Translations under genes and position numbers: made by a program
The notes under the pieces: model-generated
Seen by the model: only the letters and a program-made list of their open reading frames with translations
What the model was told of the DNA's origin: nothing
The model's database searches: none
Source of the DNA: Niastella soli
Lineage (GTDB): Bacteria; Bacteroidota; Bacteroidia; Chitinophagales; Chitinophagaceae
NCBI RefSeq assembly: GCF_017742245.1
Contig: NZ_JAGHKO010000017.1
Location: 407,127 to 471,126, forward strand
Length of the DNA: 64,000 nt
Direction: 5' to 3'
Shown: one piece after another, positions 51,950-62,281 of the stretch
Layout of the letters: each line of letters opens with the position of its first letter
Position numbering within the stretch: position 1 is the stretch's first letter

Positions 51950-54376
51950 ATGAGAAAATTGCTGTTTCTGATTGCCATGCAATCAACCCTTATTACCTAT
52001 GCCCAGCTTAGTCCGTTAACTGTAGAAAAGATCATGCGCGATCCCAAATGGATGGGCACTTCTCCTTCAAACCTGCAATGGACAGCGGATGGTAAATACC
52101 TGCTGTTTAACTGGAACCCCGAAAAAGCAGTAGTAGATTCATTATATTATATTACCCCCACCGCCACTACCCCACAAAAATCAACAGGCGCATTTCGCCA
52201 AACCGCCGTTGGCGATAATCAGGCGCGGTACAACGCCCAACATGATCAATATGTATATGCCTATGAGGGAGATATTTATCTTTCCTCTATAAAAACCGGC
52301 ATCCGCCGCCGTATAACCAAAACAGTGGCCGTTGAAAGCAATCCACAATTCTCATTTAATGATCGCCAAATAGTATATACCCGCGAACAGAATGCCTGGG
52401 CCTGGGATGTACAAACCGGAGAAACCAGTCAGCTCACTAACTTTCAAACGGGAACCGCCGCTGCCCCTCCAGTCACCACTTTCGCAGGACGCGGTAATCA
52501 ACCAGCACCAGTGAACCGTTCGGCAACAGCCAATAATCAGCAGGAAAAATGGTTACGCCAGGAAGCACTTGAAAACTCTCTTGTGCTGCAACGACGTAAA
52601 CAAAATAAAGACGAGGCCGATTCTCTCTCGAAGCAATTCAAGGAAAAGGCATTACGCACGATCCTGCTCGACGGTAAAACCCCGTCCATGCTGACCATCA
52701 GCAACAATGGCCGTTTTATTTCTTACCGGTTAACTCCAACCCCGGCCGGCAAAACCACCGTTGTACCCAGCTATGTTACAGAAAGCGGGTTTACTGAAGA
52801 CCTTTCGGCCCGTACTAAAGTAGGCGCTCCCCTGCCAACCCAGGAATTGTTTGTTTTTGATACTGAGAAAGACACGGTGTTCGCGATAAAAACGGACTCT
52901 ATTCCCGGCATCCGCGACCTGCCTGAATATTTAAAAGATTATCCTACTGTTTATAAAGAAAAAAGCCAGCATCCCTCCCTGCGGCCCCTGAATTTCATGA
53001 ATACCACCTGGTCACCAGCCAGTAATTACGCCGTGGTGGAAGCCAGGGCACAGGATAACAAAGACCGCTGGTTACTCCTGCTCGATGGGGAAACAGGCAA
53101 ACTTTCATTGCTCGACCGGCAACACGATGAAGCCTGGATAGGCGGACCAAGCACCAACGGCTTCCCTGCATATAACTCAGGCTGGCTGAACGGCCAAACG
53201 TTTTGGTTTCAGTCTGAAAGCACCGGTTATTCGCACCTGTACACAATTAATGTTACAACAAAAGAAAAACAGGCGCTTACCAGTGGCAATTATGAAGTAT
53301 TGAAAACCGAGCTGGGACCCGGCAAAAAGTATTTTTATCTTACTACTAATGAAGTACAACCTGGCGAGCAACATTTATATCGTTTGCCTGTAACAGGCGG
53401 AAAGGCGGAACGCCTTACTTCGCTCACCGGTTCCAACCTGGCTACCATTTCGCCCGATGAAAAATGGATTGCCATTTTATCTTCTTATAGTAATAAACCC
53501 TGGGAATTATATCTGCAACCCAATACCCCGGTTACAGCAAAGACAAAACCTGTTCAAATTACCAATCAGGCGCAAAGCGAGGAATTTAAGTCTTACAACT
53601 GGCGCGACCCGGAAGTGGTTACCTTCACCGCCCGCGATAATGGCAAAGTATATGCCCGGTTAATGCGCCCCACGCAACCGCATGCCAGCAAACCGGCTGT
53701 GATATTTGTACATGGCGCCGGCTATTTACAAAATGCTCATAAATGGTGGAGCTCCTATTTCAGGGAATATATGTTCCACAACCTGCTGGTGGATAATGGC
53801 TATACCGTGCTGGACGTGGACTACCGGGGCAGCGCGGGTTATGGCCGCGACTGGCGTACAGGCATTTACCGATATATGGGTGGTAAAGACCTGGACGATA
53901 TTGAGGATGGCGCCCGTTACCTGGCGAAAGAATGTGGTGTAAATCCCCAGCATATTGGGGTATATGGGGGGTCGTATGGCGGCTTTATAACTTTAATGGC
54001 ATTATTCAAAAAACCTACTATCTTTGAGGCCGGAGCCGCACTGAGGCCTGTTACCGATTGGGCCCATTACAATCATGGCTATACCTCCAATATTTTAAAT
54101 GAACCTTTTAGCGACAGCATTGCGTATCACCGCAGCTCGCCCATAAACTTTGCCTCAGGATTACAGAACCATTTACTGATCTGCCATGGAATGGTTGATG
54201 TAAATGTTCACTTCCAGGATGTTGTACGTCTTACACAACGCCTGATAGAACTGGGCAAAGACAATTGGGATCTCTCTGTGTATCCAATGGAAGATCATGG
54301 CTTTGTGGAACCAGAAAGCTGGACAGACGAATACAAAAGGATCTTCCGCTTATTTGAAACCTGGCTAAAAAAGTAA
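51950..54376 (+). CDS. Prolyl oligopeptidase/DPP-IV family serine peptidase (S9)
   Basis: An 808-residue exported peptidase: signal peptide MRKLLFLIAMQSTLITYA, an N-terminal beta-propeller (repeats such as LQWTADGKYLLFNWNPEKAV and ISPDEKWIAILSS) and an alpha/beta-hydrolase domain with FVHGAGYLQNAHKWWSSYFR, GVYGGSYGGF (nucleophile Ser675), the Asp in LICHGMVDVNVHFQD and the His in YPMEDHGFVEPES. The order and DPP-IV-like GGSYGG indicate removal of dipeptides or small peptides in the periplasm. All triad residues are present. It stands alone. Confidence 0.92.
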   Translation: MRKLLFLIAMQSTLITYAQLSPLTVEKIMRDPKWMGTSPSNLQWTADGKYLLFNWNPEKAVVDSLYYITPTATTPQKSTGAFRQTAVGDNQARYNAQHDQYVYAYEGDIYLSSIKTGIRRRITKTVAVESNPQFSFNDRQIVYTREQNAWAWDVQTGETSQLTNFQTGTAAAPPVTTFAGRGNQPAPVNRSATANNQQEKWLRQEALENSLVLQRRKQNKDEADSLSKQFKEKALRTILLDGKTPSMLTISNNGRFISYRLTPTPAGKTTVVPSYVTESGFTEDLSARTKVGAPLPTQELFVFDTEKDTVFAIKTDSIPGIRDLPEYLKDYPTVYKEKSQHPSLRPLNFMNTTWSPASNYAVVEARAQDNKDRWLLLLDGETGKLSLLDRQHDEAWIGGPSTNGFPAYNSGWLNGQTFWFQSESTGYSHLYTINVTTKEKQALTSGNYEVLKTELGPGKKYFYLTTNEVQPGEQHLYRLPVTGGKAERLTSLTGSNLATISPDEKWIAILSSYSNKPWELYLQPNTPVTAKTKPVQITNQAQSEEFKSYNWRDPEVVTFTARDNGKVYARLMRPTQPHASKPAVIFVHGAGYLQNAHKWWSSYFREYMFHNLLVDNGYTVLDVDYRGSAGYGRDWRTGIYRYMGGKDLDDIEDGARYLAKECGVNPQHIGVYGGSYGGFITLMALFKKPTIFEAGAALRPVTDWAHYNHGYTSNILNEPFSDSIAYHRSSPINFASGLQNHLLICHGMVDVNVHFQDVVRLTQRLIELGKDNWDLSVYPMEDHGFVEPESWTDEYKRIFRLFETWLKK

Positions 54377-54689
54377 TCCATTTTTCCTTTATTGAAACCC
54401 GCCAAGGCGGGGCTCGCTGAGGCGAAAGTCTGATAGCGGAACGTAAAACCCACTATAGTGGCGGATTGCGCTTTGTTTATTGGCTTTGTATGCAACAAGC
54501 AAAAAGCATTAAGAATAGCATACTACCAAAATGGTATGCTCCTGTGCATGTTTTTGCATCAAGCATGGCCTTTTTTTTGATAATATTGCGCAACCGTTTG
54601 CAGGTTTAGGCACTGCAAACTATGTTTATACTTTAAAAGCACTGTCGACTCAACACTTAATAAAACTTAAAAACTTAAACCCTGTAATT
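54377..54689. other. Spacer before glmS
   Basis: 313 bases. Includes a small CCCGCCAAGGCGGGG hairpin near 54401, GCATACTACCAAAATGGTATGC (an inverted repeat at 54519-54540) and the glmS promoter. No gene and no glmS-ribozyme-like fold was recognised. Confidence 0.5.
54598..54628 (+). promoter_or_regulatory. Candidate glmS promoter
   Basis: TTG (54598-54600), a 20-base spacer, TATGTTTA (54621-54628), one mismatch from TAnnTTTG; 61 bases before the glmS ATG. Confidence 0.6.
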
Positions 54690-56531
54690 ATGTGCGGAAT
54701 TGTAGCATATATAGGAAATAAGCAAGCTTACCCGATTATTTTAAAAGGATTAAAAAGACTTGAATATCGTGGATATGATAGCGCTGGCGTTGCCCTTTTG
54801 AATTCCGGCCTGAATGTATATAAGAAAAAAGGTAAAGTGGCCGATCTGGAAGAAACACTGGTGGGAAAAGATCTGCATGCCAATATTGGTATTGGCCATA
54901 CCCGTTGGGCGACCCATGGCGAACCTTGCGACCGCAATGCTCACCCTCACCTGTCTGAAAATGGTAAACTGGCCATGATCCACAATGGGATCATTGAGAA
55001 CTATAACCAGTTAAAAGGGGAATTGCAGAAAAAAGGCTACAATTTTGTTAGTGATACCGATACCGAAGTACTGTTGAAGTTTATTGAAGACATTCAGCAG
55101 AACAATAATTGCAGCCTGGAAGAAGCGGTACGTATTGCCCTGAAACGCGTAGTAGGCGCCTATGTAATTATTCTCATCGATCAGGATAACCCTGATACGC
55201 TGATCGCCGCACGTAAAGGAAGCCCGCTTGTAATTGGAATTGGTAAAAACCGCGACGAACACTTCCTCGCTTCCGATGCCTCTCCTATTATTGAATACAC
55301 CAAAACGGTGGTATACGTTAATGACTATGAGCTGGCCATCATAAAACCCGATGAGCTGATCCTGAAAAATCTGGGTAATGAAAAGATCACGCCGTTTGTT
55401 CAACAGCTGGACCTGGAACTGGCAGCTATTGAAAAAGGTGGTTATGATCACTTCATGCTGAAAGAGATCTTTGAACAACCCAGCACTGTATTCGATTGCT
55501 TACGTGGCCGTGTTGATGCAGCCAACGGCACCATTACCATGGCAGGCGTACAGGCCAACATAGAAATCTTAAAAAATGCGCCGCGTATTCTCATTATTGC
55601 CTGTGGAACCAGTTGGCATGCCGGTTTACTGGCTGAATATATTTTTGAAGAACTGTGCCGCACCCCCGTTGAAGTGGAATATGCTTCGGAGTTCCGCTAC
55701 CGCAACCCGATAGTAAACAAAGGCGATGTGATCATTGCCATATCTCAAAGCGGTGAAACAGCTGATACCCTGGTAGCTATTGAAAAAGCAAAAGAACAAG
55801 GTGCTTTGATCTTTGGTATCGTTAACGTGGTAGGGTCTTCTATTGCCCGCGTATCACAAGCTGGTGCGTACACCCATGCTGGTCCTGAAATTGGTGTAGC
55901 CAGTACAAAAGCATTTACTGCACAGCTGGCGGTATTAACCATTATTGCCCTGCAACTGGGTTATGAAAAAGGTACCCTCGACAATAAGCGTTTCCTGCAT
56001 TTAATGAACGAATTACAGGATATTCCTGAAAAAATACCTGCAGCTTTACAACAGGCAGAACATGTAAAACAGCTGGCCTATAAATATAAAGATGCACGCG
56101 ACTTCTTATACCTGGGCCGTGGGTACAATTTCCCCATTGCACTGGAAGGCGCCTTAAAGCTGAAGGAAATTTCCTACATTCATGCAGAAGGCTACCCCGC
56201 AGCAGAAATGAAACACGGGCCCATTGCCCTGGTTGATGAAAATCTGCCGGTAGTTTTCATTGCCACCAAAGACTCTTACCATGAAAAGATCATCAGCAAT
56301 ATTCAGGAAATAAAAGCCCGCAAAGGGAAAGTAATTGCAGTGATCACTGAAGGCGATGATGTAATTGCAAAAATGGCCGATGATGTAATTGTAGTACCAC
56401 CTGCCGATGAACTGGTAGCACCTATGCTCAGTGTAGTTCCATTGCAGTTGCTGGCCTATTACATTGGCGTAGCTAAAGGACTGGATGTTGATAAGCCCAG
56501 AAACCTGGCTAAATCAGTAACAGTAGAGTAA
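54690..56531 (+). CDS. glmS: Glutamine-fructose-6-phosphate aminotransferase (isomerizing)
   Basis: Makes glucosamine 6-phosphate for peptidoglycan and LPS. The 613-residue product starts MCGIVAYIGNKQAYPIILKG, so the mature N-terminus is the catalytic Cys of the glutaminase domain; GHTRWATHGEP and the NGIIENY loop follow. Two SIS isomerase domains hold the sugar (ACGTSWHAGLLAEYIFEELC, AISQSGETADTLVAIEKAKE, GVASTKAFTAQLAVL) and the end is DVDKPRNLAKSVTVE. A longer frame begins at 54531 but its first residues are not homologous. Co-transcribed probably with the DUF4954 gene 42 bases later. Confidence 0.97.
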   Translation: MCGIVAYIGNKQAYPIILKGLKRLEYRGYDSAGVALLNSGLNVYKKKGKVADLEETLVGKDLHANIGIGHTRWATHGEPCDRNAHPHLSENGKLAMIHNGIIENYNQLKGELQKKGYNFVSDTDTEVLLKFIEDIQQNNNCSLEEAVRIALKRVVGAYVIILIDQDNPDTLIAARKGSPLVIGIGKNRDEHFLASDASPIIEYTKTVVYVNDYELAIIKPDELILKNLGNEKITPFVQQLDLELAAIEKGGYDHFMLKEIFEQPSTVFDCLRGRVDAANGTITMAGVQANIEILKNAPRILIIACGTSWHAGLLAEYIFEELCRTPVEVEYASEFRYRNPIVNKGDVIIAISQSGETADTLVAIEKAKEQGALIFGIVNVVGSSIARVSQAGAYTHAGPEIGVASTKAFTAQLAVLTIIALQLGYEKGTLDNKRFLHLMNELQDIPEKIPAALQQAEHVKQLAYKYKDARDFLYLGRGYNFPIALEGALKLKEISYIHAEGYPAAEMKHGPIALVDENLPVVFIATKDSYHEKIISNIQEIKARKGKVIAVITEGDDVIAKMADDVIVVPPADELVAPMLSVVPLQLLAYYIGVAKGLDVDKPRNLAKSVTVE

Positions 56532-56573
56532 TAGATCATCCGAAATTATTTCATTAGTAATTATCTCAGGGTT

Positions 56574-58817
56574 ATGAATGAAATCAATCGCAAACCGCTT
56601 AATTCATTAGGGTACGACTTCATTCCTTCCGCTTATTTACCTAAGGGGAAGGATGAATACTACCTGCGTAATAAACAGGTCAAGAACGGTATTCACTACC
56701 GGCACCTCTCGGCCTATGAAATTGAAGTACTGGTACGCAACCGCAATACATCTGATAACTGGAACAACCTGCTGGTGTCAGATGCATTCAATCCTGAACT
56801 GGTGCAAAACTGTAAGTTCTTTGGATTGGTGCGTATTGGTAAGCTGGAGCCTTATTACCTCGAGTATCATAACTTACGCCGCCCGGTAGGGTTTTATAAC
56901 AGTACCGTTATTAGTTGCGATTTTGGCGACAATGTTGTAGTTGATAATGTTAATTACATTTCTCATTACATTATAGGCAACGGCGTAATACTGGTGAACT
57001 GCAATGAAATTGCAACCACCGATCACTCTAAGTTTGGTAATGGGGTCCTGAAAGAAGGTGAGCCCGAGAACATCCGCATCTGGATGGAATTGTGCAATGA
57101 AAACGCCGGCCGTAGTATTCTGGCCTTTGATGGCATTTTGCCTGGCGATGCTTTCTTATGGACCTATTTCCGCGACGATGATAAACTGTTGAACCGTTTC
57201 AAGGAATTTACCGAGAAGAAGTTCGATGCATTACGCGGCTATTATGGCACTATTGGAGATAGAACGGTGATAAAGAACTGCCGCATCCTAAAAGATGTAA
57301 AAATTGGCAGTGATGCTTATTTAAAAGGAGCCAATAAAATAAAAAATGTAACCATTAATTCCTCCAGCGAAGCCAATACCCAGGTGGGTGAAGGTTGTGA
57401 GCTGGTGAATGGGATCATCGGTTATGGATGCCGGCTTTTCTATGGCGTAAAAGCCGTACGTTTTGTGCTGGCTTCCCACTCACAACTTAAATATGGCGCA
57501 CGGTTGATCAACTCATACCTGGGTGACAACTCTACCATTTCCTGTTGTGAGGTATTGAATTCGCTCATCTTCCCTTCGCACGAACAGCACCATAACAATT
57601 CGTTTTTATGCGCTGCATTGGTACAGGGTCAAAGCAATATGGCGGCAGGCGCTACTGTGGGTTCTAACCACAACAGCCGGAGCCCGGATGGTGAGATCAT
57701 CGCCGGACGTGGTTTCTGGCCTGGCTTATGCGTTAGTCTGAAGCACAATTCAAAATTTGCTTCTTATTCCATACTGGCCAAAGGCGATTATGCAACCGAG
57801 TTGAATATTCCCTTTCCGTTCTCATTGATCAGTAATGACCTGAGCAAAGACCAGCTGGTGGTTATGCCCGGTTACTGGTTCATGTATAACATGTATGCCC
57901 TGGCCCGTAATTCCTGGAAATATATCGATCGCGATAAACGCATTGATAAAACCCAATCACTGGAGTTTAACTTCCTGGCACCGGATTCAGTGAATGATCT
58001 GTTACAATCATTGCCCTTATTGCAAAAGTTCACCGGCAAAGCCTGGCTGAAACGGGAAGGCAATACTAAAAAAATGACCGAGGAAGAGATCATTGCTATC
58101 GGGAAGGTATTACTTGATACCAAAGACCCGGTTGTGAATGAGCTGGTTGTTTTAGCAGATGGTTTTGAAAACAGCAAACGCCCGGTACGCATCATTAAGG
58201 TAATGAGGGCCTATCACCTGTTCAAAGAACTGGTAATGTATTACCTGGTGCAACAGTTATTGGAGCATATTCGTACCAATAACATAAAAACCCATGAACA
58301 GCTGATCGAAAGCCTGCCTTCAAAAACAACGCTGGCTCCATGGATGAACGTAGGCGGACAATTAATACTTCGTTCAGAAATTGATAAGCTGAATAAACAG
58401 ATCGTTACTGGCAGAATTAAAGACTGGGATGCAGTACATGCTTTTTACACACAGCAAGGTAATAATTACCGCATGGAGAAGCTGGCCCATGCTATAGCTG
58501 CCGTAAGAGAGGTGTTTGATATCAATGTAAAAAAAGCCAGTCCGTCCATTATGAAGAGCCTGTTGCACCAGAGTATTACTACCAAGGAATGGATGGTGAA
58601 AGAAATATACGAATCACGCGCCAAGGATTATCGCAATCCTTTCCGTAAAATGGTATATGAAACCGCTGAAGCCATGAACAAGGTAGTAGGTAAACTGGAA
58701 GACAACAGCTTTATAAAGCAGGAACAAAAAGCACTGGAAGAATATAAAAAAGACATACACCAGTTGGTTACCAAACTAAAACTGGATAAAGCGGGCGCTA
58801 AATTAAAAACGGCGTAA
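56574..58817 (+). CDS. DUF4954 family left-handed beta-helix protein
   Basis: A 747-residue cytoplasmic protein. Its middle (about residues 100-420) has hexapeptide-like beta-helix repeats typical of sugar-nucleotide and acyl transferases (IGDRTVIKNCRILKDVKIGS, VGEGCELVNGIIGYGCRLFY, YGARLINSYLGDNSTISCCE), with SNHNSRSPDGEI and FPFSLISND blocks of DUF4954; the last 250 residues are helical. The placement 42 bases behind glmS suggests a link to amino-sugar metabolism (inference). Enzyme activity is unknown. Confidence 0.85.
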   Translation: MNEINRKPLNSLGYDFIPSAYLPKGKDEYYLRNKQVKNGIHYRHLSAYEIEVLVRNRNTSDNWNNLLVSDAFNPELVQNCKFFGLVRIGKLEPYYLEYHNLRRPVGFYNSTVISCDFGDNVVVDNVNYISHYIIGNGVILVNCNEIATTDHSKFGNGVLKEGEPENIRIWMELCNENAGRSILAFDGILPGDAFLWTYFRDDDKLLNRFKEFTEKKFDALRGYYGTIGDRTVIKNCRILKDVKIGSDAYLKGANKIKNVTINSSSEANTQVGEGCELVNGIIGYGCRLFYGVKAVRFVLASHSQLKYGARLINSYLGDNSTISCCEVLNSLIFPSHEQHHNNSFLCAALVQGQSNMAAGATVGSNHNSRSPDGEIIAGRGFWPGLCVSLKHNSKFASYSILAKGDYATELNIPFPFSLISNDLSKDQLVVMPGYWFMYNMYALARNSWKYIDRDKRIDKTQSLEFNFLAPDSVNDLLQSLPLLQKFTGKAWLKREGNTKKMTEEEIIAIGKVLLDTKDPVVNELVVLADGFENSKRPVRIIKVMRAYHLFKELVMYYLVQQLLEHIRTNNIKTHEQLIESLPSKTTLAPWMNVGGQLILRSEIDKLNKQIVTGRIKDWDAVHAFYTQQGNNYRMEKLAHAIAAVREVFDINVKKASPSIMKSLLHQSITTKEWMVKEIYESRAKDYRNPFRKMVYETAEAMNKVVGKLEDNSFIKQEQKALEEYKKDIHQLVTKLKLDKAGAKLKTA

Positions 58818-58828
58818 GCGTTCCAAAG

Positions 58829-58875
58829 AAATAACAACGCCCCCTCCTTGATTGGTGGGGGCGTTGTTATTTCCA
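58829..58875. terminator. Bidirectional terminator
   Basis: AAATAACAACGCCCCC and GGGGGCGTTGTTATTT form a perfect 16-pair stem with an 11-base loop between convergent genes. Confidence 0.85.
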
Positions 58876-58882
58876 AGATATA

Positions 58883-60736
58883 TTACCTGAGAAATACGAA
58901 TCGTAAGCTATTCGATTGTCCTTTAGGAGTAAAAGCCTGAATACTATATATACCCGCTGGCAGGAACGGCAATTCTAAAGCCAGGCGATTAATGCCTTTT
59001 TCAATGACAGTGTTCATTATCTTTATTATCCTGCCTGTATTATCCACTATAAAGAACTTTGTCTGCATTTTTTCAAAGGCCCTGTAAATAAGTGTTTGAT
59101 CGGTAACTGCTACTAATTGTGGCAGACCGCCATTAACTGCCCTAATGTTTCTATTAGGCGGCACCATATCATTGGACAAAGCCAACGGGCCGTTTGCCGG
59201 AACACTGTTACCCAATGCAAATGTATCAGCAACCAGGCTCCAGGAGGCTACGGGACCACTTACAATGGAACCACGAATACCCACGGAACCTGTAGCAGCC
59301 GAATTACCGTAATTCATCCAAACGCCGTTAAGAAGTTTGGATACCCTGGCGGTTGAGAGATCCGGGCCTATCCCGATGTTGAGTGCATTAAAAGACAACT
59401 CAACCGAAGCAGCCGGTAATGGACTGGCATCAGCCTTAATGGTCCAATATCCATTGGGGGATAGCTGACTGATACCGGGCCCCAAGGAGCCTGGAGTTAG
59501 TTGCGGGTTGTTGTCGAAGAACTCTACCATAAAATTACCACTGGCATTTTTCAACTCCAGCCATTGCAGGGAGCTTCCTTTTCCAACGGGGAATAAAAAG
59601 TGAGCGGCGTTCAACAACCCTTCTTTTCTCAGCGGCCCATCAATAAAGCTGTTATTGGTAGTGCTATCAACTAAGATCCGACAGCCTGCCTGCAACCTCA
59701 AGATATTAACAACCGAAGTAGTGACTTTTCCATTTACCAGATTTAATTTATAAGGTAACGACCAGGGCGCAGCAAGCGTAGCGCCAGCCATATTGTTTAT
59801 TATTATGGCAACGCTATCTTTTATAATGCCTTTACAATTGATCTGTTGATTGACATTACCGCCAAACAGTAATTCAGGAAACCCAGTTCCGGTTTCCGCA
59901 ATTGAGCCTGTGGCAGCTTGTACAAGATGTCTGTTCACAACCGTTACCAGCGTACGGGCAGCATTGCCCAGGTTAAGGGTTCCGCCCTGTTGTAACAGAT
60001 CACGTCCTATATAAAGCGTATCGGAGAAATTGAGACTAAGCATTACTCCGCTCCCTAATTGCAGATCGCTTTTTATCATAACTGCATTAGTCCCAGAAGC
60101 GGTATAGGTAACGGTCCCATTCATTGCGTTGGATGAAAATATCAGCTTTCCATAGGTCCTATTACTCAGGGATACGGTGCTGGATGCTGCAGGAATATCA
60201 AATTCAAAGCACCCTTCTTCCGTTCCAGCTGCTTTTGACAGCACCGTTACAACAGACGCATGACTGCTGGAACTGTTTTGGAGATACCGGCCGCCATTAT
60301 TTATTTTTAGCGAGTCTGCTATTTCAACCGGGATACCGTTTTTTGCACCTGAGGCGTTTTTAAAGGTGCCGCCATTTGCAATTACCATTCCGTAAACTGC
60401 ACCGGAGACCTTAAATGCAGGGGTGGCAACATTGGTGGTGGGCAGTATTAGATCAATCTTATTATCCGGACCCGGAGTAATAGTTATTGATCTTATTTGT
60501 ACGAGGTTGTTACCGCTGGGCAAGGTGACAGTATAACTGCCAGTGATAAATGAATTATCCAAAATAACATTATCAGTAATACCCGGAAGTATATTACCTG
60601 CCCAGTTTCGGGTGGTAGTCCATTGGCCGTCGCCGGCTTCACCATCCCATCGGACCTGAGAAAGGGAAGAAGTATAAACCAATAATGCAAGAAGCAGCTG
60701 AAGCTGCAAATGAAACAATAATTTTCTACTACTCAT
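58883..60736 (-). CDS. T9SS-exported protein with C-terminal sorting domain
   Basis: A 617-residue secreted protein: signal peptide with LQLLLALLVYTSS, repetitive beta-rich body (RWDGEAGDGQWTTTRNWAGN, SDTLYIGRDLLQQGGTLNLG) similar to large Bacteroidota surface proteins, and at the end a T9SS type A sorting domain (LALELPFLPAGIYSIQAFTP, then NSLRFVFLR). It should cross the outer membrane through T9SS and be anchored at the surface or released. Binding or enzyme role is not evident. Convergent with the DUF4954 gene. Confidence 0.82.
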   Translation of the reverse strand: MSSRKLLFHLQLQLLLALLVYTSSLSQVRWDGEAGDGQWTTTRNWAGNILPGITDNVILDNSFITGSYTVTLPSGNNLVQIRSITITPGPDNKIDLILPTTNVATPAFKVSGAVYGMVIANGGTFKNASGAKNGIPVEIADSLKINNGGRYLQNSSSSHASVVTVLSKAAGTEEGCFEFDIPAASSTVSLSNRTYGKLIFSSNAMNGTVTYTASGTNAVMIKSDLQLGSGVMLSLNFSDTLYIGRDLLQQGGTLNLGNAARTLVTVVNRHLVQAATGSIAETGTGFPELLFGGNVNQQINCKGIIKDSVAIIINNMAGATLAAPWSLPYKLNLVNGKVTTSVVNILRLQAGCRILVDSTTNNSFIDGPLRKEGLLNAAHFLFPVGKGSSLQWLELKNASGNFMVEFFDNNPQLTPGSLGPGISQLSPNGYWTIKADASPLPAASVELSFNALNIGIGPDLSTARVSKLLNGVWMNYGNSAATGSVGIRGSIVSGPVASWSLVADTFALGNSVPANGPLALSNDMVPPNRNIRAVNGGLPQLVAVTDQTLIYRAFEKMQTKFFIVDNTGRIIKIMNTVIEKGINRLALELPFLPAGIYSIQAFTPKGQSNSLRFVFLR

Positions 60737-60892
60737 AACTGTAAAGTTTATGCTACTTTACAGAGCCTGATCAATCGAAGGTAAAGAATAAATTATTCCA
60801 ACCAAATAATAATTATAAAATTTCGATTATATGTTAGTGTGATACAAAAAAGGGCTCTTATAGATCCAACTTTGCACTCGCCATAGGACATA

Positions 60893-60925
60893 AAAAAGCC
60901 GTCCACCAGCTGGCGGACGGCTTCT
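60893..60925 (-). terminator. Terminator of der
   Basis: On the minus strand AAGCCGTCCGCC-AGCT-GGTGGACGGCTT pairs with one wobble and is followed by TTTTAT. The stem contains CCGCCAGCTGG, close to the CCGCCGGCTGGCGG hairpin in the tRNA-like array. Confidence 0.82.
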
Positions 60926-60943
60926 AAAAGTATGGGTAAGAAA

Positions 60944-62260
60944 TTATTTCTTTCTAAAGAACAAACGAACTGGCACGCCGGTAAATTCAAAATGCTGGCG
61001 TAACTGGTTCTCGAGGTAGTTCTTATAAGGTTGCTTTACATCGTCGGGGAAATTACAGAAGAAAGCAAACGAGGGCACATGCGTTGGCAACTGCGTTACA
61101 TATTTAATACGAATAGGATTACCACGCACAACAGGAGGTTGATAAGAAGCAATTGCTTTTAACATGATCTCGTTCAACTCAGAAGTAGGCACTTTACGTT
61201 GTTTGTTCTCATATACTTCCAATGCCACTTCAATAGCTTTATGAATACGTACTTTTTCCTGTGCAGAAATGAAGAGAATGGGCACATCGGAGAAAGGGGC
61301 AATACGTTTCTTCAACTCATTTTCATAATCCCGGGCTGTATTGGTTTCTTTCTGCATGGTATCCCATTTATTCACCAGCAAAACAATGCCCTTACCTTTT
61401 TTGGAAGCCAGTCCAAATATATTCAGGTCTTGTTGGGTAATACCTTTTTCGGCATCCAGCATCAACAAAATCACATCCGCTTCGTCCATTGCTTTAATGG
61501 CACGGATCACGGAATAGAATTCCAGGTCTTCATGCACTTTTGTTTTACGACGGATACCTGCTGTATCGATGAGAACGAATTCTTTCTGAAAGAGATTATA
61601 ATGGGTGTGAATGGTATCCCGGGTTGTACCGGCGATATCGCTTACGATGGTGCGCTCCTGCCCTATCAGGGCATTCAGCAACGATGATTTGCCTACGTTA
61701 GGCTGACCGATGATGGCAAATTTAGGAATAGCGCCTTCGGCTTCTAAAGCCGCCACCTGGTCTTCGGTAATCAAAGCAGCCAATGCATCGAGCAATTCAC
61801 CCGAGCCACTGCCGCTCATGGAGGATATGAAAAAAATATTGTCGAAGCCGAGTCCGTAAAACTCGGTAGCTTCCAATAAGCGTTCATGGTTATCTACCTT
61901 GTTCACCACCAGGAAAACTGGTTTGGCGGTACGCCGTAATACATCGGCCATCGATTCATCGAGATCGGTAATGCCGGTAGCAGCGTCCACCATGAATAGC
62001 ATAGCGCTCGCTTCCTCTACAGCGATCATAACCTGTTTATTGATCTCTTTCTCAAAAGCCTCCTGACTTTCCGGTACAAAACCACCGGTATCTATGACGT
62101 TGAATGATTTACCATTCCAATCGGCCACACCATATTGCCGGTCGCGGGTAACCCCGCTTACATCATCTACGATTGCTTTACGCTGCTCAAGCAAGCGATT
62201 AAAAAAGGTGCTTTTCCCTACATTGGGTCTTCCAACTATTGCTACTGTAAAACCTGCCAT
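60944..62260 (-). CDS. der: Ribosome biogenesis GTPase Der (EngA)
   Basis: Double-domain GTPase needed for 50S assembly. The 438-residue protein has two G domains: first with GRPNVGKSTFF, the DTGGF G3 form and NKVD, second with GQPNVGKSSLL, DTAGIRR and NKWD, and a C-terminal KH-like domain ending RLFFRKK. All G motifs are present. The start MAGFTVAIVGRPN is usual. It lies 21 bases after era on the same strand, so the two are likely one transcript, and ends at a clear terminator. Confidence 0.97.
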   Translation of the reverse strand: MAGFTVAIVGRPNVGKSTFFNRLLEQRKAIVDDVSGVTRDRQYGVADWNGKSFNVIDTGGFVPESQEAFEKEINKQVMIAVEEASAMLFMVDAATGITDLDESMADVLRRTAKPVFLVVNKVDNHERLLEATEFYGLGFDNIFFISSMSGSGSGELLDALAALITEDQVAALEAEGAIPKFAIIGQPNVGKSSLLNALIGQERTIVSDIAGTTRDTIHTHYNLFQKEFVLIDTAGIRRKTKVHEDLEFYSVIRAIKAMDEADVILLMLDAEKGITQQDLNIFGLASKKGKGIVLLVNKWDTMQKETNTARDYENELKKRIAPFSDVPILFISAQEKVRIHKAIEVALEVYENKQRKVPTSELNEIMLKAIASYQPPVVRGNPIRIKYVTQLPTHVPSFAFFCNFPDDVKQPYKNYLENQLRQHFEFTGVPVRLFFRKK

Positions 62261-62281
62261 AATGTTTGCTCAATAATTATA

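Noticed and set aside
54377..54689. glmS ribozyme upstream of glmS
   Set aside because: No matching core or cleavage-site pattern was visible; such ribozymes are mainly in Firmicutes.
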